Source of the DNA: Diphasiastrum complanatum
Taxonomy: Eukaryota > Streptophyta > Lycopodiopsida > Lycopodiales > Lycopodiaceae
Assembly (NCBI GenBank): GCA_029204225.1
Contig: CM055092.1
Span: forward strand, 17,167,921-17,231,920
Direction: 5' to 3'
Length of the DNA: 64,000 nucleotides
Shown here: one piece after another, positions 44,011 to 57,329 of the stretch
Layout: each line of letters starts with the position of its first letter
How positions within the stretch are numbered: position 1 is the stretch's first letter
The notes under the pieces: model-generated
The model's database searches: none
Seen by the model: only the letters and a program-made list of their open reading frames with translations
What the model was told of the DNA's origin: nothing
Translations under genes and position numbers: made by a program

Positions 44011-44950
44011 AGGATACGGAGAAGTAGGTTCAATCTTGTGATGTTTGTCAATATGCACAAAGTCCTACTAAAGCAAATTATGAGGCATTATATCATATTT
44101 TAGCGCAAACACCTTTTGAAAAGTGGGGATCGGATTACGTTGGACCAATACATCCAACTACAATGGGGCACTCAAGCATGATATATTATTGTGGCTACTG
44201 ATTATATGACCAAGTGGGTTGAAGCAAGAGTGGTATGGGTAGTAGATGCAAGATCAACTGCAAAGTTCTTATATGAAAATTATATAGTCAAATTTGAATG
44301 TCCAGTGATAGAGGCACTCATTTTTGGAGAAGTTCTTTGTTATACAATGGTTTAGTGCACCTTATTACCTGAGGGAAAATGGACAAGATAAATCTTCTAA
44401 CAATATTCTATGTTCTATGCAGCAGTGTTCTTACTAAGACAGTGGAGGCAAGTAGATCGGATTGGGAACATAAGTTGCAGCTGCACTTTGAACATTTCGA
44501 ACTGCTTATAAAGTTAGTACCAATCAAACGTCTTTTCGTCTTGTCTATGGACAGGATGATATTATGCCAATCGATTTTAGTGTACCATCCTTATGAATAG
44601 CGGCAACAAAACATTTAGATGAAGCAAAATCATTACAATTACATCATGAAGCGCTAGCTTTACATAATTTATATGAAACCAAATTGATGGTTCATGCGTT
44701 AGCGACAGAGAAAGCTTGATGAAAAGCTTGGCATGATAGAAGACTGTATAAGAAGGATCTAAAAGAAAGTGACTTGGCACTAATGTACAAAACAAAGCTT
44801 ATCAAAGAGAAATTGAAATTCACAAGTGAAAGACCTTATCATGTCAAATAAACTCTGTCCTATGGAACAGTAATCTTGAAACACTTGGATGGAACACGAT
44901 TTTATATTTCAATCAATGTCAGTCCATTATGAAAGTTTTGGCAATCAAAA
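44011..44950 (+). pseudogene. Gypsy integrase remnant
   Basis: Broken plus frames read 'ATDYMTKWVEARVV' with 'TAKFLYENYIVKF' (integrase core), then 'LPEGKWTR' equivalents and 'RSDWEHKLQ', followed by 'NQTSFRLVYGQDDIMPIDF' in another frame. This is the Athila/Tat-type gypsy order. No LTR or primer site is visible. Confidence 0.6.
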
Positions 44951-45292
44951 CTTCCTACTTCCTACTAAGTCCCTATTTGACATTTTTTTATTTTTCTTTT
45001 GATTTTTTGTTGTTTTTTCATGTATGAGCAAGAACATTAATAAAGCTATTGTGTAATGGATGAGTTGATATCTTTGTTAAAAAATTTCAACTTATAATTG
45101 GTTATTTTGACATTTTAGAGGCCAAATTTGTATATAACCTTGACATAGTTTTTGCACGTGTGAAATCAAGTCAGTATATGGGTCCAGGTACCCTTAGTCA
45201 TTTGGATACACAAATAGTTCACTTGTTAAGTAGAGGCAATTTTGGTCAACATAGATAGTCCACACTACATGGTGACTATTTTAGAGTATATT

Positions 45293-45330
<38 letters not shown>

Positions 45331-47050
45331 GGGGAGGGAGGGAGGGAGGGAGTCATATCTCTCAGCTATAAATAATAGATAGGACGTGGAGAGATTTACA
45401 CTTTTTTTAATGCCCGATAAGTGATATTATCAATAAGAAAAGTGTAGTCTCTTGGGAATGGGACGTCAGGTTCCCAAACCAGATGTGAGAAATTTTAGAG
45501 GTGCTCACCTTTGTAACACAATTGAATATATTAGCATTGGCTATTACTTAACTAATGGGAAACGGTCAATGCTCCACTACAACATTATTGGGTGCGAATC
45601 ACTTTGACTCCTCGACAGTGACACAAAAATCAAAAAATCCAATGAATGGTTCTATGGCTTGCCCATATCAAAAGCCACAACAATTTGTAAATAGATTAAT
45701 TGAGATGTTTTTACACCCAACAAACTGAGTTTTAGATCTTTTTACCAATAGTGGCACCACCAATGCATGTGTTGTCTAAAAAGACAGACATGTCATGGCA
45801 GTAGAATTCAATTCCAATTTAGTGAATTTTATAAAAATGAGATTGACAAGCATATCAGTTTGCCAGATAAATTCCATGAGGTGGATAACTTGAGACCAGA
45901 TGAAGAAGGTGTGGTAGTACGCTATTCTCACATAGGTTGTAGAGCAAGAGTACACTATTCTCACATATGTTGTTACTCTAGATGTTCCTATTGTCCCCTC
46001 ATCAACTGTTCAACTTGTCTTTGTTGTGGATTGCAATTATTTTTTCTTTCATAATAGATTGAATGATATTTGTCAATACTTGAGTTTGGAGTTTCATTTA
46101 ATTTTTATGATGTACAATACAATTTACAAATGTTAAGTTTTTCACATAGAATTAAAAACAAACTTTCAAAAATATTGAAAATTTTCAAGTTGTATGTTTT
46201 TGAAAAAAATTTAATTGAATGTTGTAGAAAATGTTTAATTTAAATATTTAAGCAATTATTGTTCACCAATTAAAATTCCACGAATTTCATATTTTTTATA
46301 ATTTTTTTTTATTTTAGTCCACAATTTTATAGAGTACTCACCCTAAATTTAAAACATTTGAAAAATGTAATATTTTAAATACACAAAGTTTATTTAAAAA
46401 TTGAAGATCCATATTTACATCAATTTTTAAGAAATCATAAAAACTTTCTATAAATGGGTGTTTTCATCATTCCCATTTTAAAAAATTTCACATTGGTAGG
46501 AGTTCTTAAACTCTAGCTCGAAGCTTGTAGCCCTACAGTGACATGAATCTTGTTGCTTCAGTATTTTAAACCTCGCTACTACCAAGAAAAAAAAAACAAT
46601 GAAAGACACTAATAAGTGCTTTTTTATTTTTCTACGCTGACCGCATGAAGAACAAAATAAGAAGAAGACGACGAAATGATAGAACTATTGCTAACCAAGA
46701 AAAATAGACACAATCGACACACACCTACAAAATGAGAAACATAGAGGAATCATCCAAGTAATAGTCTAGATAGTAGGTAACACACACAAAAACAAATTGC
46801 AAAATTTTTTTTTTTACACGAGGCTTTGACAAATTCAACAAAATCTCATAATATGTCGAAGTTCGACATAGTGGAGTTAATGTCGAATTAGCTAGTTTTG
46901 GTAACTAATCTTGATTCTAGCTCGTAGTTTGGATCTAGATCTTTGATTTGTGCATTCTCCATCACTTTTAAGATTGATTGGGATTAAATTTGTTGTAAAA
47001 TTTTGTCAGACCCTTTATCGTTCTGGCAAAACCCCTTTATTCCTCATATT
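44951..47050. other. Intergenic, AT-rich; microsatellite only
   Basis: (GA)n to G15 to (GGGA)n at 45292-45352. 46080-46500 is extremely AT-rich. No gene or transposon motif recognised, although a 95-codon ORF at 45767 exists. Confidence 0.5.
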
Positions 47051-48000
47051 GAGTCCTTCTACTACCTCTCTCTCTTTACCTTCATAAGGTGCTTTTGGTA
47101 GTACATTTGGTCAGTCTTCATATGGTGGTAGTCTTTTTGGCTCTCCTTATGGGTCTCCTGCACCACCACCTAGATTTCCCTCATCAGTACCACCAGGTTT
47201 TCCCTCCCCTACGTTTTCTAGAAGTCATGAGTCACATTTTGCTCATGATTTTCGTAATCGCATCCAGCTTACCACTTACTTTTGTTCCGTTTGATGGGAA
47301 TATTTTGGAGAATTGGTTCTCTAAATTAGAAAGCTACTTTCTTATGTATCCCAAGATTGAAACCCGGAAGGTCCAGTTGGCTGCATTACATCTAGATGGA
47401 CGAGCTTAGACTTGGTGACATGTTTATCGTTTTGAGTCTGCTCATGAGAGATTGCATATATGGCCTACCTTTTGCCATGACCTTTGTATGGCTATGATTT
47501 TGAACCCCAGTGGATAGTTTGCAAACATGATCTGTTTTACAACCTTACCCATATTGGTGAGTTGACTGTTTATATTGACCAATTTATTGAGCTTTCTCAT
47601 CTTTTTGGTGATCTCCACCCTACTAAGCTTATTTCATGTTTTATTGCTAGTCTTAGAGATTCTTTATGATATGATGTATCATCCTTCCAGCCTCCTACTC
47701 TCTCCTATGCTAATTCCTTGGCTACTACCTTGCAACATAAGTACGCTCTCGCTTAGGGATGCCTACTATTTTGGTTGAGAGTATATTGCTTTAGTAGCTA
47801 CAAGCAGTACACATTCATTTATTAGTAGTTAGCTTTTCACCAGGATTCGTGCTACACCTGTTTCTACTTCCCAGCCTCTCAGTGTTGAGGTTGCTAGCTC
47901 CCATTCTTTTATCAGTTCTTAGATGTTTCAGGGCTTGGATTATCGCATTGGTGACTTTTCTGGTTAGGCAAATTTCTACATCATTCCTCTAGAGCGCTAT
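47050..48000 (+). pseudogene. Gypsy gag remnant
   Basis: Successive plus frames read a Gly/Ser/Pro-rich start ('SPAPPPRFPSSVPPGFPSP'), then 'FDGNILENWFSKLESYF' and 'KVQLAALHLDGRA' (F-x-G ... W ... E-x-Y-F ... A-x-x-x-L-x-G-x-A of gypsy gag). The 'TLSYANSLAT' and protease parts are in shifted frames. It is cut off at 48224 by a copia LTR. Confidence 0.65.
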
Positions 48001-48224
48001 GACATTATTTTTGGTGCAGACTAGTTCTCTTCACTTAGTATTGTTGCTATGGATCTCTCTCAGCAGACATTTTCCTTTACTCATGCTAGTCAGCATCATT
48101 CACTTGTTGGTATTGATTCCTAGGGTGACTATTAGTTGGTTACCGAGAAGTAGTTTATGCGTAGCTTGCCAAAGGCTTTGGGTGCAGCTCTTTTTTCATT
48201 TAGAGTACATCAGTTGTTGCTTCT

Positions 48225-48870
48225 TGTGAAAGGTTTGGGATCAATTCAGATCCAAATCTACTAAAGATCTTTCGTTACAAAATAAGCTACTTTACCAATC
48301 TTGCCAATGTAGAAAAATCAACATCTACACACAAAATAAAATGCAAACTCTAATAGAACTTGATCAAACATGAATCAAAACATAAATAGAAACTACTATC
48401 CATACAACAACAGTTTCCTACTATATTTACACGTGTGAACCTGAAAATAGCAAATATAGATCATTCTACACATAGAATTGCAAATAATCACAAGTATAGT
48501 GCACCAATGGATAGTAAAACCCAAGAGAACCATGTATAAGCATGAAATGAGATACAGAAGAGAGAAGACCCACTTGTCCACGAGTTACATCCTTTTATAG
48601 CATGTTCTAATCCTATTTGGCCACTTAACTTTCTCTCTAAAATGTAAGCCTTACTATTTTTGGGTCTAGATTCAATGTATCCAACATTTAAATATGAATC
48701 TACTAAAACTCAACTTCTAACTTTTCCACACTTTCAAAAAGTATTTATTCAAATGAAATTTAGACGGATTGACTTTGAAAAGTCAAACTCTAAGTCTAAT
48801 ATAAAGTTGGCCTCAATTTGTCAAACATAAAAATATAGCAAATATGATTAAACTAATTGAATCTTTCACA
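48225..48870 (-). repeat. Copia LTR, family A, 3' LTR of a minus-strand element
   Basis: 646 bp; on the minus strand it starts TGTGAAAGATTC and ends CCTTTCACA. Same family as 1382-2022. The purine tract TTGAAGAGGGAG on its 5' side (48871-48882) marks it as a 3' LTR. Confidence 0.8.
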
Positions 48871-49085
48871 CTCCCTCTTCAACTAGTTTTAGCATAGACT
48901 TTGATAACACTCCAAGTGATGTCCTATCATTCATGAACAAATCCTTTCCCAATGCTTTTGTGAAGATATCAGCTACACATCCCTTGAGGATGCATGTTGA
49001 AGCTCCACCTCCTTTGCAATGACTTGCTCCCTCACAAAATGATATTGCACCTCAATATGACATGAAGAATCACATAGAATGTAAA
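48871..49085 (-). pseudogene. Copia RNase H end, minus strand
   Basis: Reads 'HIEVQYHFVREQVIAKEVEL' then 'IFTKALGKD' equivalents interrupted by a stop, the standard copia RNase H C-terminus, directly before the purine tract. Confidence 0.7.
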
Positions 49086-49400
49086 TGAAATGATTCCTCC
49101 ATGCTATCTAATTTGAACTCTGAAAAAATACAACAAACAAACAGTAAATGTGAATGATCAACATTTGCTTGCATGTCTCCTTCATCTTTGTCCTTTGTTG
49201 CCATGTATCCACCATGAAACTCCATGAATGAGCCTCCATCTCCATCTTGCCACGCCATCATACCTTGATGACAAAATGAACCTACAATAGCTTCATTTCC
49301 ATCAACAAAATAAGCCAAGAGTGCTAGTACAATTCCAACATGAAAATGATGCTCACCAATTTAGCTAGTTTGACAATTTGCGCATGTTAGTTGGCTGTGG
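49086..49400 (-). other. Unassigned ORF region
   Basis: A minus-strand frame (49318-49070, 82 codons) overlaps the copia end; no motif recognised. Confidence 0.3.
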
Positions 49401-49439
49401 AAGCTTGTTTCCTGCTAATTAACATCATACTACTTTTTT

Positions 49440-49798
49440 CGCCCTACATAGAATCTACAGACAAGATTTGTCTTTTGTTGAGGGTCGGAGAAACAGGAGG
49501 GGTGGCATGGATCTACAGTTTCCTATGCTGCCACAGGCTGTTTCTTTGAGCTTTCATGCGATTGAAAAGCCTTCTGGGTAGCGGTAGACGTCTGGCAATC
49601 ACTCCATGGTTGAACTACTGCTCATCGTGTTCCTTCAAATCTCTTGGACATGCATCTGGAGGTAGATTTCCAGCAGTAGAATGCACAACTGATCCAGAAT
49701 TATCTGGAGGTCCTGATGAAGAGGGGTGTAGGAATCGCAATGGAGCTGTTGAGAGCCCACAAGCCATTCTTACAACGATGGCAGCCTGTGAAGAGTGA
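49440..49798 (+). other. Possible host exon with a presequence-like N-terminus, unrecognised
   Basis: 49556-49798 encodes 80 aa (MRLKSLLGSGRRLAITPWLN...). The first 40 residues have several Arg/Lys and no acidic residue, as in mitochondrial presequences, and the rest is acidic. The stretch has higher GC than its flanks. I do not recognise the protein; it may also be a UTR or chance. Confidence 0.25.
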
Positions 49799-49920
49799 AC
49801 AAGCTGAGAATGCGGCTGGCAGCCGTCTCCCTCCTTCGATCCTATTTGAAGCCCTTTTAGGGTTGATAATGGGTTAGGTTGGAGCGTAAGTGGGGTGTAT
49901 GTTTTTTTTTTCATTTGCAT

Positions 49921-51699
49921 GGAATTTTCAGGAATAACAATTCTTGGAAATTTTTATGGCTTTTTTGCTTTGTTCGAGAAACTCTACATGGGTTACTCTT
50001 TTATAGTATCCAGTAAGCCTTTGTGGGTTTAGAATTTTCCTTTGATTATTTGCATGCGAGGGGAGCTTGTGATTTGTAATAAGCTGCAACATCGGCTACT
50101 CTTCCTGTTTGGCATGGAAAATAATTAGAATGACCATAAGAAAAATCTGTAGGTTGATCATTGGTGAGAATACTTATTTATTCTCTAGGCCATAAATGGG
50201 GGATAATATCATTTTTGCTATCCAGTTCATCTATAAATTTGGGTTATAGATTTAGGATAACATCAAGTTATTCGGTCCTCATGGGTTACTTTTTCCAAGA
50301 CGGTACCCAGTTCAAAAAAAAAAAAATTGGTATTGTGCTTGATGGTGACTAAACTTTGGGTGCATGTGTTCTCCCCAAATTAAAAATTAAAATTAATTTT
50401 TTTTTATTATTGAATCTCAAATTTGGTTAAAATTTGGAATGGATTATTTGTCTTGTATATTTCTAGTTGATATTAATTATTAGAAATGGGTCAAGATACT
50501 CGTCAAAATTGGACTAGAAACCATCAAACAATATGAAATGACCAGATTTAATGAGTGAGGGCTACTGTACTCTTTATCGGAACAGTTAAATCTTGTTTGG
50601 ATATAGTATAAGAGTTATTGAAACCCTATTGGGTAGGATTTCCATTCATGTAATTTCATATTATGAATTTTTGATAGTTAGATATTATTGACGGAGTAAT
50701 GCCAAACCAGTGAATAAAAAGAAAAACAGTCCAATTTTATTGGAAATATTGTAATAATAGGAAACTGATTTTATTTCCAGTAAAATCCTATGGTGAATTT
50801 AATCAAAAAATCAGACTAGTACTGTTTCACATACTAGTAGATGATTTTTGATATATCGATTATTCAGCCTAAGTATAGAATAGAAATGAAATTGTTTTAG
50901 ATTTTTTCCTACAATATTTAATTTTAAACATTTACTTATCTCATTAAGTCTTCTTGATACCTTAGCTGAAAGATTTTCAAGAAACTGAAAATTCTAAGGA
51001 GAGAAGAAGAGTGGACATCAGTGGTAGCAAGTGTGATCATGAAATGTATTTTGCAAGTAGGATTTTAGTAATCCCAATAAATAATTGCTTAATGCCAGTT
51101 ATTAATTTCCTGGATTAAATTCATTTAGTTGAATTCATAGCTTTCATCTTTGTAACCATTGAGTTATCCACAATTTTGGATGTCAATTGTGATGCTAGAA
51201 GTAGAATCTGATATATGGATTACATTGGATCTGTTAGTTGATAGAAGCTTGTCCCTAGAGTTGGTGCTCTTGGATCCAAGGGGATTTGAAACTTATCCAT
51301 GTAAAGATCAGAATGTAAGGTCGAACCATATTAATTTTTCTGTCTAAATCACAGAATCAGGTGTGGATTTGTGGTATCCATCTGATAGGCATGCCAGCCA
51401 TCCAAAATAAATGGATTCTCCAGTATATGGGAACAAGAGATAATATCCTATAGTGATTATAGAACAGCTAGAAGATCAGTGGATCTCTAGAATATCAGAT
51501 AAGGTGGTTAAGAATTTTCGGTAAGAAAAACTGATGGTATGGGACATCATAAATTTTGGAAAGGGAATTCTAGGACTTTAAAGATCTGATGATCAATGGT
51601 GTGTTTTAGTACCTAGTCGCGATATGGGAAAAATAAAAACCATTCGATCAAATGTGGGATATTTTGGAGAATTTTGAGGTTCAATATCTACTTAATGAA
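49921..51699. other. AT-rich sequence; no recognisable gene
   Basis: No transposon motif or RNA gene. Could be intergenic or intronic. Confidence 0.5.
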
Positions 51700-52225
51700 A
51701 GAGATGCAAACTTACTAAGGACTTGATCAAACATCAAACATACGATATGATTAATTTTTTGTCTGTACAAAAATAGTAAGCTACTGTATTTCACACGTGT
51801 GGAACCGAAAATAACATTAAATAAACATTCTACACACAAAAATGCAAGATATCACCAATATAGTGCACCAATGGATAATAGAACCCAAACAGAACCATGT
51901 ATAAGCATGAATGAGATAAGTGAGAGAGAATGTCTCCTCTTCCCATGAGTTACATCCTTTTATAGCAGATCCAAACCTAACTTTGAACTTTGGTTTCTCT
52001 CCATATTGAAAAACCTATCATTAATGAGGACTAGATTCTAATTCAAATTGAACCTTTAAAACTCGTGTTCTATAGTTTTCCACATTTTTCAAAAGTGTTT
52101 ATTCAAATGCCTTTAGACTAATATAACTTTGAAAAGTCAAACTCTAAGTCTAATATGAAAATTGGCCTCAATTGCCAAATATACAAATATGACCAAAATA
52201 GTGAAACTATATGAAATCTTTCACA
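51700..52225 (-). repeat. Truncated copia LTR, family A
   Basis: Aligns with 48340-48870: 'tatttcacacgtgtg', 'agtgcaccaatgga', 'ccatgtataagcatga', 'gagttacatccttttatag' and the end 'atctttcaca'. The first ~115 bp are missing. Followed by the same purine tract (TTGAAGAGGGAA on the minus strand). Confidence 0.75.
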
Positions 52226-52420
52226 TTCCCTCTTCAACTAGGTTGAGCTTTAACTTTGAAAACACTCCAAGATGATGCAGTAAAATGTTTGCCAAATTGT
52301 TGAGAACCTAGTGTGACTTCATGGTATGTAGTAGAAGCTTTAATCTCCAAAGAAAAAATGGTGTCGGTTCCTTCATAGTAAGTTGGAGTAGGAGGAACCA
52401 AGGACAAAGAGCTCTCCATG
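52226..52420 (-). pseudogene. 3' end of the minus-strand copia element
   Basis: The first ~50 bp match the segment next to 48870 ('ctcttcaactag', 'ctttgaaaacactccaag'). The remainder reads an unassigned 61-codon frame. Confidence 0.45.
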
Positions 52421-52860
52421 TTTGAAGAAACAAAAATGCGAAGCTAAAACCTGTATCGAGTTGAACTAAAATCCTTAGCTATCTAATAAAAATTAGAAAA
52501 TACAAGCCTTTAAAAAATAAAACTAGTCAAGAAGGCTATGTTGGTCATAGAAGACTATGTTGGTCATGGAGTGCTAAATTTGTATTAAGTTCTATGCTGG
52601 TCATGGTAGGCTACGTTCGTCATGAAAGACAACTCTAAGAAAAACATATAAAACCCAGGCACATGCTAATATGCATTAAAAAAAACTCTGAAAAGCAAGG
52701 GAGGAAACAAGCACAAACACACCAGGCCATGAGCATGCCATGAGGGTGGGATGAGCCACCACGAGCCTTGAGTCGTGAAGATCCATGAGCCACGCACCAT
52801 CCCTTCAGGAGCCCACCACTCCAGGCTAAGACATACCATGAGACCGAGTCGCCAAAAGCC
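52421..52860. other. No gene; short repeats
   Basis: Four degenerate copies of 'ctatgttggtcat' at 52528-52625. Confidence 0.45.
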
Positions 52861-54680
52861 TTGTTATTTGGATCTTCACACTGCTGCCTATTCAAGAGGG
52901 AGATCGAGGATAGACATCAAATCAGAATGCAAAGCCGTAGATTCCAGAGCAACAGGAAGCAGAGGATCAACCAAACGTTCGAACAACGACGAAACGAACT
53001 TCGAAGGTCAACAAGACAAAGAAGACCTCGAGACCACTACTCTGACAATCTTAAATGGAGCGAAGACATGCAATTTGAATACTGCAGCTTCACAGAAGAG
53101 CCAGCATCAGAAGCATCCAGAGTCTAGAGGGAGAATTCTGAAAGCAGGCAATGTCAGAGGAGATTGAGTCGGTGAAGCGAAACGAGGTATGGACATTAGA
53201 GCCACTACCAGAAAACAGAAAGATAGTCGACTACAAGTGGGTGTATAAGAAAAAAATGAATTCAGATGGCACCATTGGTCGCTACAAAGCCAAGCTTGTC
53301 ATGAAGGGCTACATGCAGAGATATGGTGTCGATTATTTTGACACATATTCACCCATGGTCAAGATGACAAGCATAAGGCTACTCCTTGCATACGCCACAC
53401 AATATAATCTGGAAATTCACCAGATTGATGTGAAAACAATCTTTCTCCATGGAGATCTAGAGGAGGAAATCTTCGTGAAACAACTTGAAGGCTATGAAGA
53501 TCTCGATAACAGACAATATGTCTGTCGATTGCAGAGATGCATCTACGATCTAAAACATGCATCATGGGCCTGGTATAAAAAGCTTGATGGTCTTCTGAAG
53601 TCTCTAGACTTCAATCCTACTCAATCAGACTACAATGTCTACATTAAAAGAGTAGGAAAGGATTTTGTGATACTGACCATTTTCGTGGATGATTCGCTAA
53701 TGATAGAAAATTCCTTGATGCTGATCAAAGACACGAAAAGTCAGATTTCTGAAAGCTACGAAATCATGCATCTCGGAGAAGCAACAAAATGCCTAGGGCT
53801 GGAGATCAGAAGAGATTGAACAAAGGGTGAAATGCACTTGAGTCAGTCAGAATATGCCAAAAAGGTGCTAAGGTAGTACCACATGATGGACTGCAAAGAA
53901 AAGGCCACACCAATAATAGCTGGATCCAAGCTCACGAAGCAGGATTGCCCAAAAACGGAAGAAGAAGAACAGAGGATGGCAGGTATACCCTACCAGAACT
54001 TAATCAGTAGTATGATGTACTTAACAATTTATACCAGACCCGATCTGGCTTTCTCTGTTTACACCTTGATCCAATTCTCTTCCAATCCTGGCATGACACA
54101 TTGGCAAATGGCAAAACGAATCCTACAGTATCTGAAAGGTACCCAGAATGTGGGATTAACCTATAGAGCTGAAAATGAAGAAAAATGATTTGAGCTGCAC
54201 CACTATAGTGATGCAAGTTGGACGAGCTGCAAAGATGACAACAAGTCCATTACTAGAGGATGTACAATAGCGTGTGGAGCTGCAATCAGTTGGATATGCA
54301 AAAAGCAAACCTTGGTGGCTCAATCCTCTTGTGAAGCTGAATATGTCGCAGCTTCAAAGGTCACGAATGAGGTAATGTGGCTACAAATGATGCTGGAGGC
54401 AATCGGGATACCACGAGAGGGGCCAAGCACAATGATGATGGACTCTCAAAGTGCCATCTATCTGTCCCAAGATCCTGTCTTCCATTCAAAGACAAAGCAC
54501 ATACCTCTGAAGTACCATCACATTCGATATTTGATCTTGAAAGGAGAGCTCTAGGTCCAGTATATAAAATCAAAAAATATGATTGCAGATCTGCTCACGA
54601 AACTGCTCGACAAGCCACTCTTTGCCAAGCAAAGAAAGGCAATTGAATTAAATGTACAAAGCTGCAAGGTTCAAGAGGGA
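52861..54680 (+). pseudogene. Copia reverse transcriptase-RNase H region, nearly readable
   Basis: 52861-53127: basic integrase-RT linker ('RRSTRQRRPRDHYSDN'). 53151-53819 (222 aa, one frame): RT from 'KRNEVWTLEPLPENRKIVDY' through 'QIDVKTIFLHGDLEEEIF' to the active site FVDDSLMI (YVDD variant) and 'HLGEATKCLGLEI', then a stop. 53883-54188 continues ('YQNLISSMMYLTIYTRPDLA'). After another stop comes RNase H ('YSDASWTSCKDD', 'SCEAEYVAASKVTNEVMWL', 'DSQSAIYLSQDPVFHSKTKH', 'ADLLTKLLD'). Only a handful of stops break it. Upstream integrase and gag are missing. A purine tract AAGAGGGAG at ~54671-54679 ends the coding part. Confidence 0.85.
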
Positions 54681-55460
54681 GCATCAGAAATGGTGAACTC
54701 CTGCAACTTTGTCGCAACACGAACACAAAGCGAAGGTCAGACGAGAACAATTCACGACAGTCAACGTCCCTTGACTCGAAGCACGAACGATTCGCAAATC
54801 ATTTGTGAATTATAAACACACCTCCAGGACCGCAAACCATAAAGGGACGTAAACGAAAAACTATGAAAGAGACGAAGAGGAATCTTTTGCGCTGCCAGTT
54901 GGCAGCTCAACGGGCTTGGAGTCATAGACTTCATGCCCAGCTGAAACGAATGGCAACAACGGACACTAACTAACTAGTTGATTGGCGTTAACTAGTCTTG
55001 TGATTCTACGTTTAGCCATCTTGTGAACTCCACACTGGAGGTATAAACGATCCTCTCTGGATCACAAAAATAGAATGAATAGAGAGATCTGAAAAAGAGA
55101 TAGAGAGAGAGAGGTAGCGAGTAGAGCAGAAAGAAAAATACTAGAAACCATAGTTGTGCATGAAAGTATGCCAACGAGCAAAACACAACGAAAGGGCAGA
55201 ATGTCATTCCGCCAACGAGCGAGACACTGACGATCTTGCTCTGAAAACTAAACTATAATACAGTCATTTTATTTTCGTACATCTCCCTGTCTTGTGCTGT
55301 CATTTTGTCTTGATTGCTAGAATAGAATGTGTCATGTGATGTGTAGTCGCGTGTCTGGGATCCTGTAAATAACTTTCGCACAAAAAGAAAATTCAAAGAC
55401 ACAAAATTGTTTGCGAATAAGAAGACGAAGACGAAAAAGAAACAGCCTCGCTTTTGCGAC
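54681..55460 (+). repeat. Probable 3' LTR or flank of the preceding copia element
   Basis: Begins after the purine tract. Contains TATA-like 'attataaacac' (~54811) and 'gtataaacg' (~55041), the second followed by a GA-rich leader. LTR ends could not be fixed and no second copy exists in the window. Confidence 0.35.
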
Positions 55461-55469
55461 AGAATATTG

Positions 55470-56505
55470 ACCATAGGAAGGCCCAACTACTAGCCAGAGG
55501 ATTTTCTTAGATCCCAAACATTGACTACAATGAGACCTTTAGTTTAGTAGTCAAACTTTCATCGATCCGAGTCCTCTTATCTTTTGTTGCTATTGCTGAT
55601 CTTGAAGTACATCAACTCGATGTACAGACAACTTATCTGAATGGAGTTATAGAAGAAGGCATCTACATGATACAGCCCAAGGGATACGTTCTTGAAGGTA
55701 TAAAGAATCATGTCTATAAACTCCACAAGACACTTTATGGCTTAAAACAATCAACAAGAGCTCGGTTTCAGAGGATCAACACATTCCTCATCCAATGGCT
55801 TCAAACTAAGCACTGCCAATTCTAATGTCTATTTCAAGTCAATGTAATATTCCTTCATTATCATCATCTTGTATGTCGATGATACATTGTTTTTCAGCAA
55901 TAGTATCAATCAGGTGCTAAAGAAATTCTGCCTTCCAAATTCGACATGAACTGGTTTGGGTGAGGCTCACTATTATCTTGGAATTCAAATATATCAAGAC
56001 AAAGAGAGACGGTCGATCTACATTACTCAACAAAGGTAACTTCATAATACTCTTATTAGATACAATTTGATTAATTGCAAAGAAGCTCACTCACCAATGG
56101 ACCTAGGCTTGCGCCTATCGAAGGACCATTGTCCTCAAACAAGGCAGGAAAAAGAGCAAATGAGAGAGTATTTGTATCAGTCGGATACTCGACTCTCTCA
56201 TGTATGCAATGGTCTGTACAAGATCTGACATCGCTTTTGCAGTTAGCGCATAAAGCCAATTCATGGGTAATCTTGGAATCATACATTGGAAGGCTCTTAT
56301 CAGAGTCATCAGATACATCTCAGCTACAATGGACCTGTGCATTTTCTATGGAGAAGTCGACAATGACAATCTTCATCAGCTAAGTGAAAATTCAAATGCA
56401 AGAGTAAGCACATTAAGATTTGATACACTATGTAAGGAGTAAGATTCTCAATAGAGAGGTGAGCTTAGCATACTGTCGTGTTGGAAATTAAGCCCACAGT
56501 TGTCT
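55470..56505 (+). pseudogene. Heavily decayed copia RT-RNase H
   Basis: Across three frames: 'DYNETFSLVVKL', 'VHQLDVQTTYLNGVIEE', 'QPKGYVLEGI', 'LHKTLYGLKQS', 'ILYVDDTLFFSNS' (intact YVDD), 'EAHYYLGIQIY', and at the end 'KHIKIRYTLCKE' with 'EVSLAYCRVG' from RNase H. Much of RNase H is deleted. Confidence 0.75.
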
Positions 56506-57320
56506 CCTTGGTGAATGACTATTTCTATTTCAAGATTCTTCCTGCACGTTTATTGATCGTTGATCTAGGGTTAGGTGAAACCAACTTTGGTTCCACGTCA
56601 ACTCATCTGATACCTACAAGAATCATAACTTAGATAGCCAAATTTATTGAAGAACGTCTACAATGGACTTCCGGCTGATCTCCAGCAAAGGGTAAACAAT
56701 CCTATCATAATCTCAAGTTCAGATGTTAAGTTCAATAATTTGAAAATCACTAAAGATTTGGCCGTCTTCAAGGACTTCCACGAATTAGCATATAGAACAA
56801 CTTTGTAGAAATACACTAAGTTTCGCAACAGTCTGCAAAAAAACACTAAGTGTCGCTACAGTCTGCAGAAATGAACTATGTTTTTAATAGTGTCGACTAA
56901 TGCGATAGTGTCGGCTTTTCTCAAAAAGCGACAGTGTAGGCTTTTTCCGAAAATCGACACTTCAACATAGTTCAACAGTTCAACCTTTTGCGACAATGTC
57001 GGCTTTTTGCGACAGTGTCGACTTTTTGCCTTGAGCTTCCTCTTTTCAACTATTTTGAAAAAGTAAAACTATTTTAAAGGCATTGTTGATTTTTTCACAA
57101 AATTTTGAAGAGAGAGAAAAATTCCGACAGTCGTCTATTTTCAATGAGGAACGTTTCCAGCCACTTTCCAAAAATGCAAAGTGAGAGAAAGCCACTTCAC
57201 GTAAAACGCAAAGTGAGAGAATTTGCGACGTCCTTGTCCGCGTCAACATTCCCTGATTCGTTGACTATATATACAATGTATAGTTGTCACAGAAGCCAAA
57301 TACTTCCAAGTACAACGACT
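56506..57320. other. No gene; short interspersed repeat cluster
   Basis: Between 56805 and 57030 the phrases 'cactaagtgtcgctacagtctgc' (twice, diverged) and 'gcgacagtgtcggcttttt' (about five variants) recur. No coding sequence. Confidence 0.5.
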
Positions 57321-57329
57321 TACCTAATC

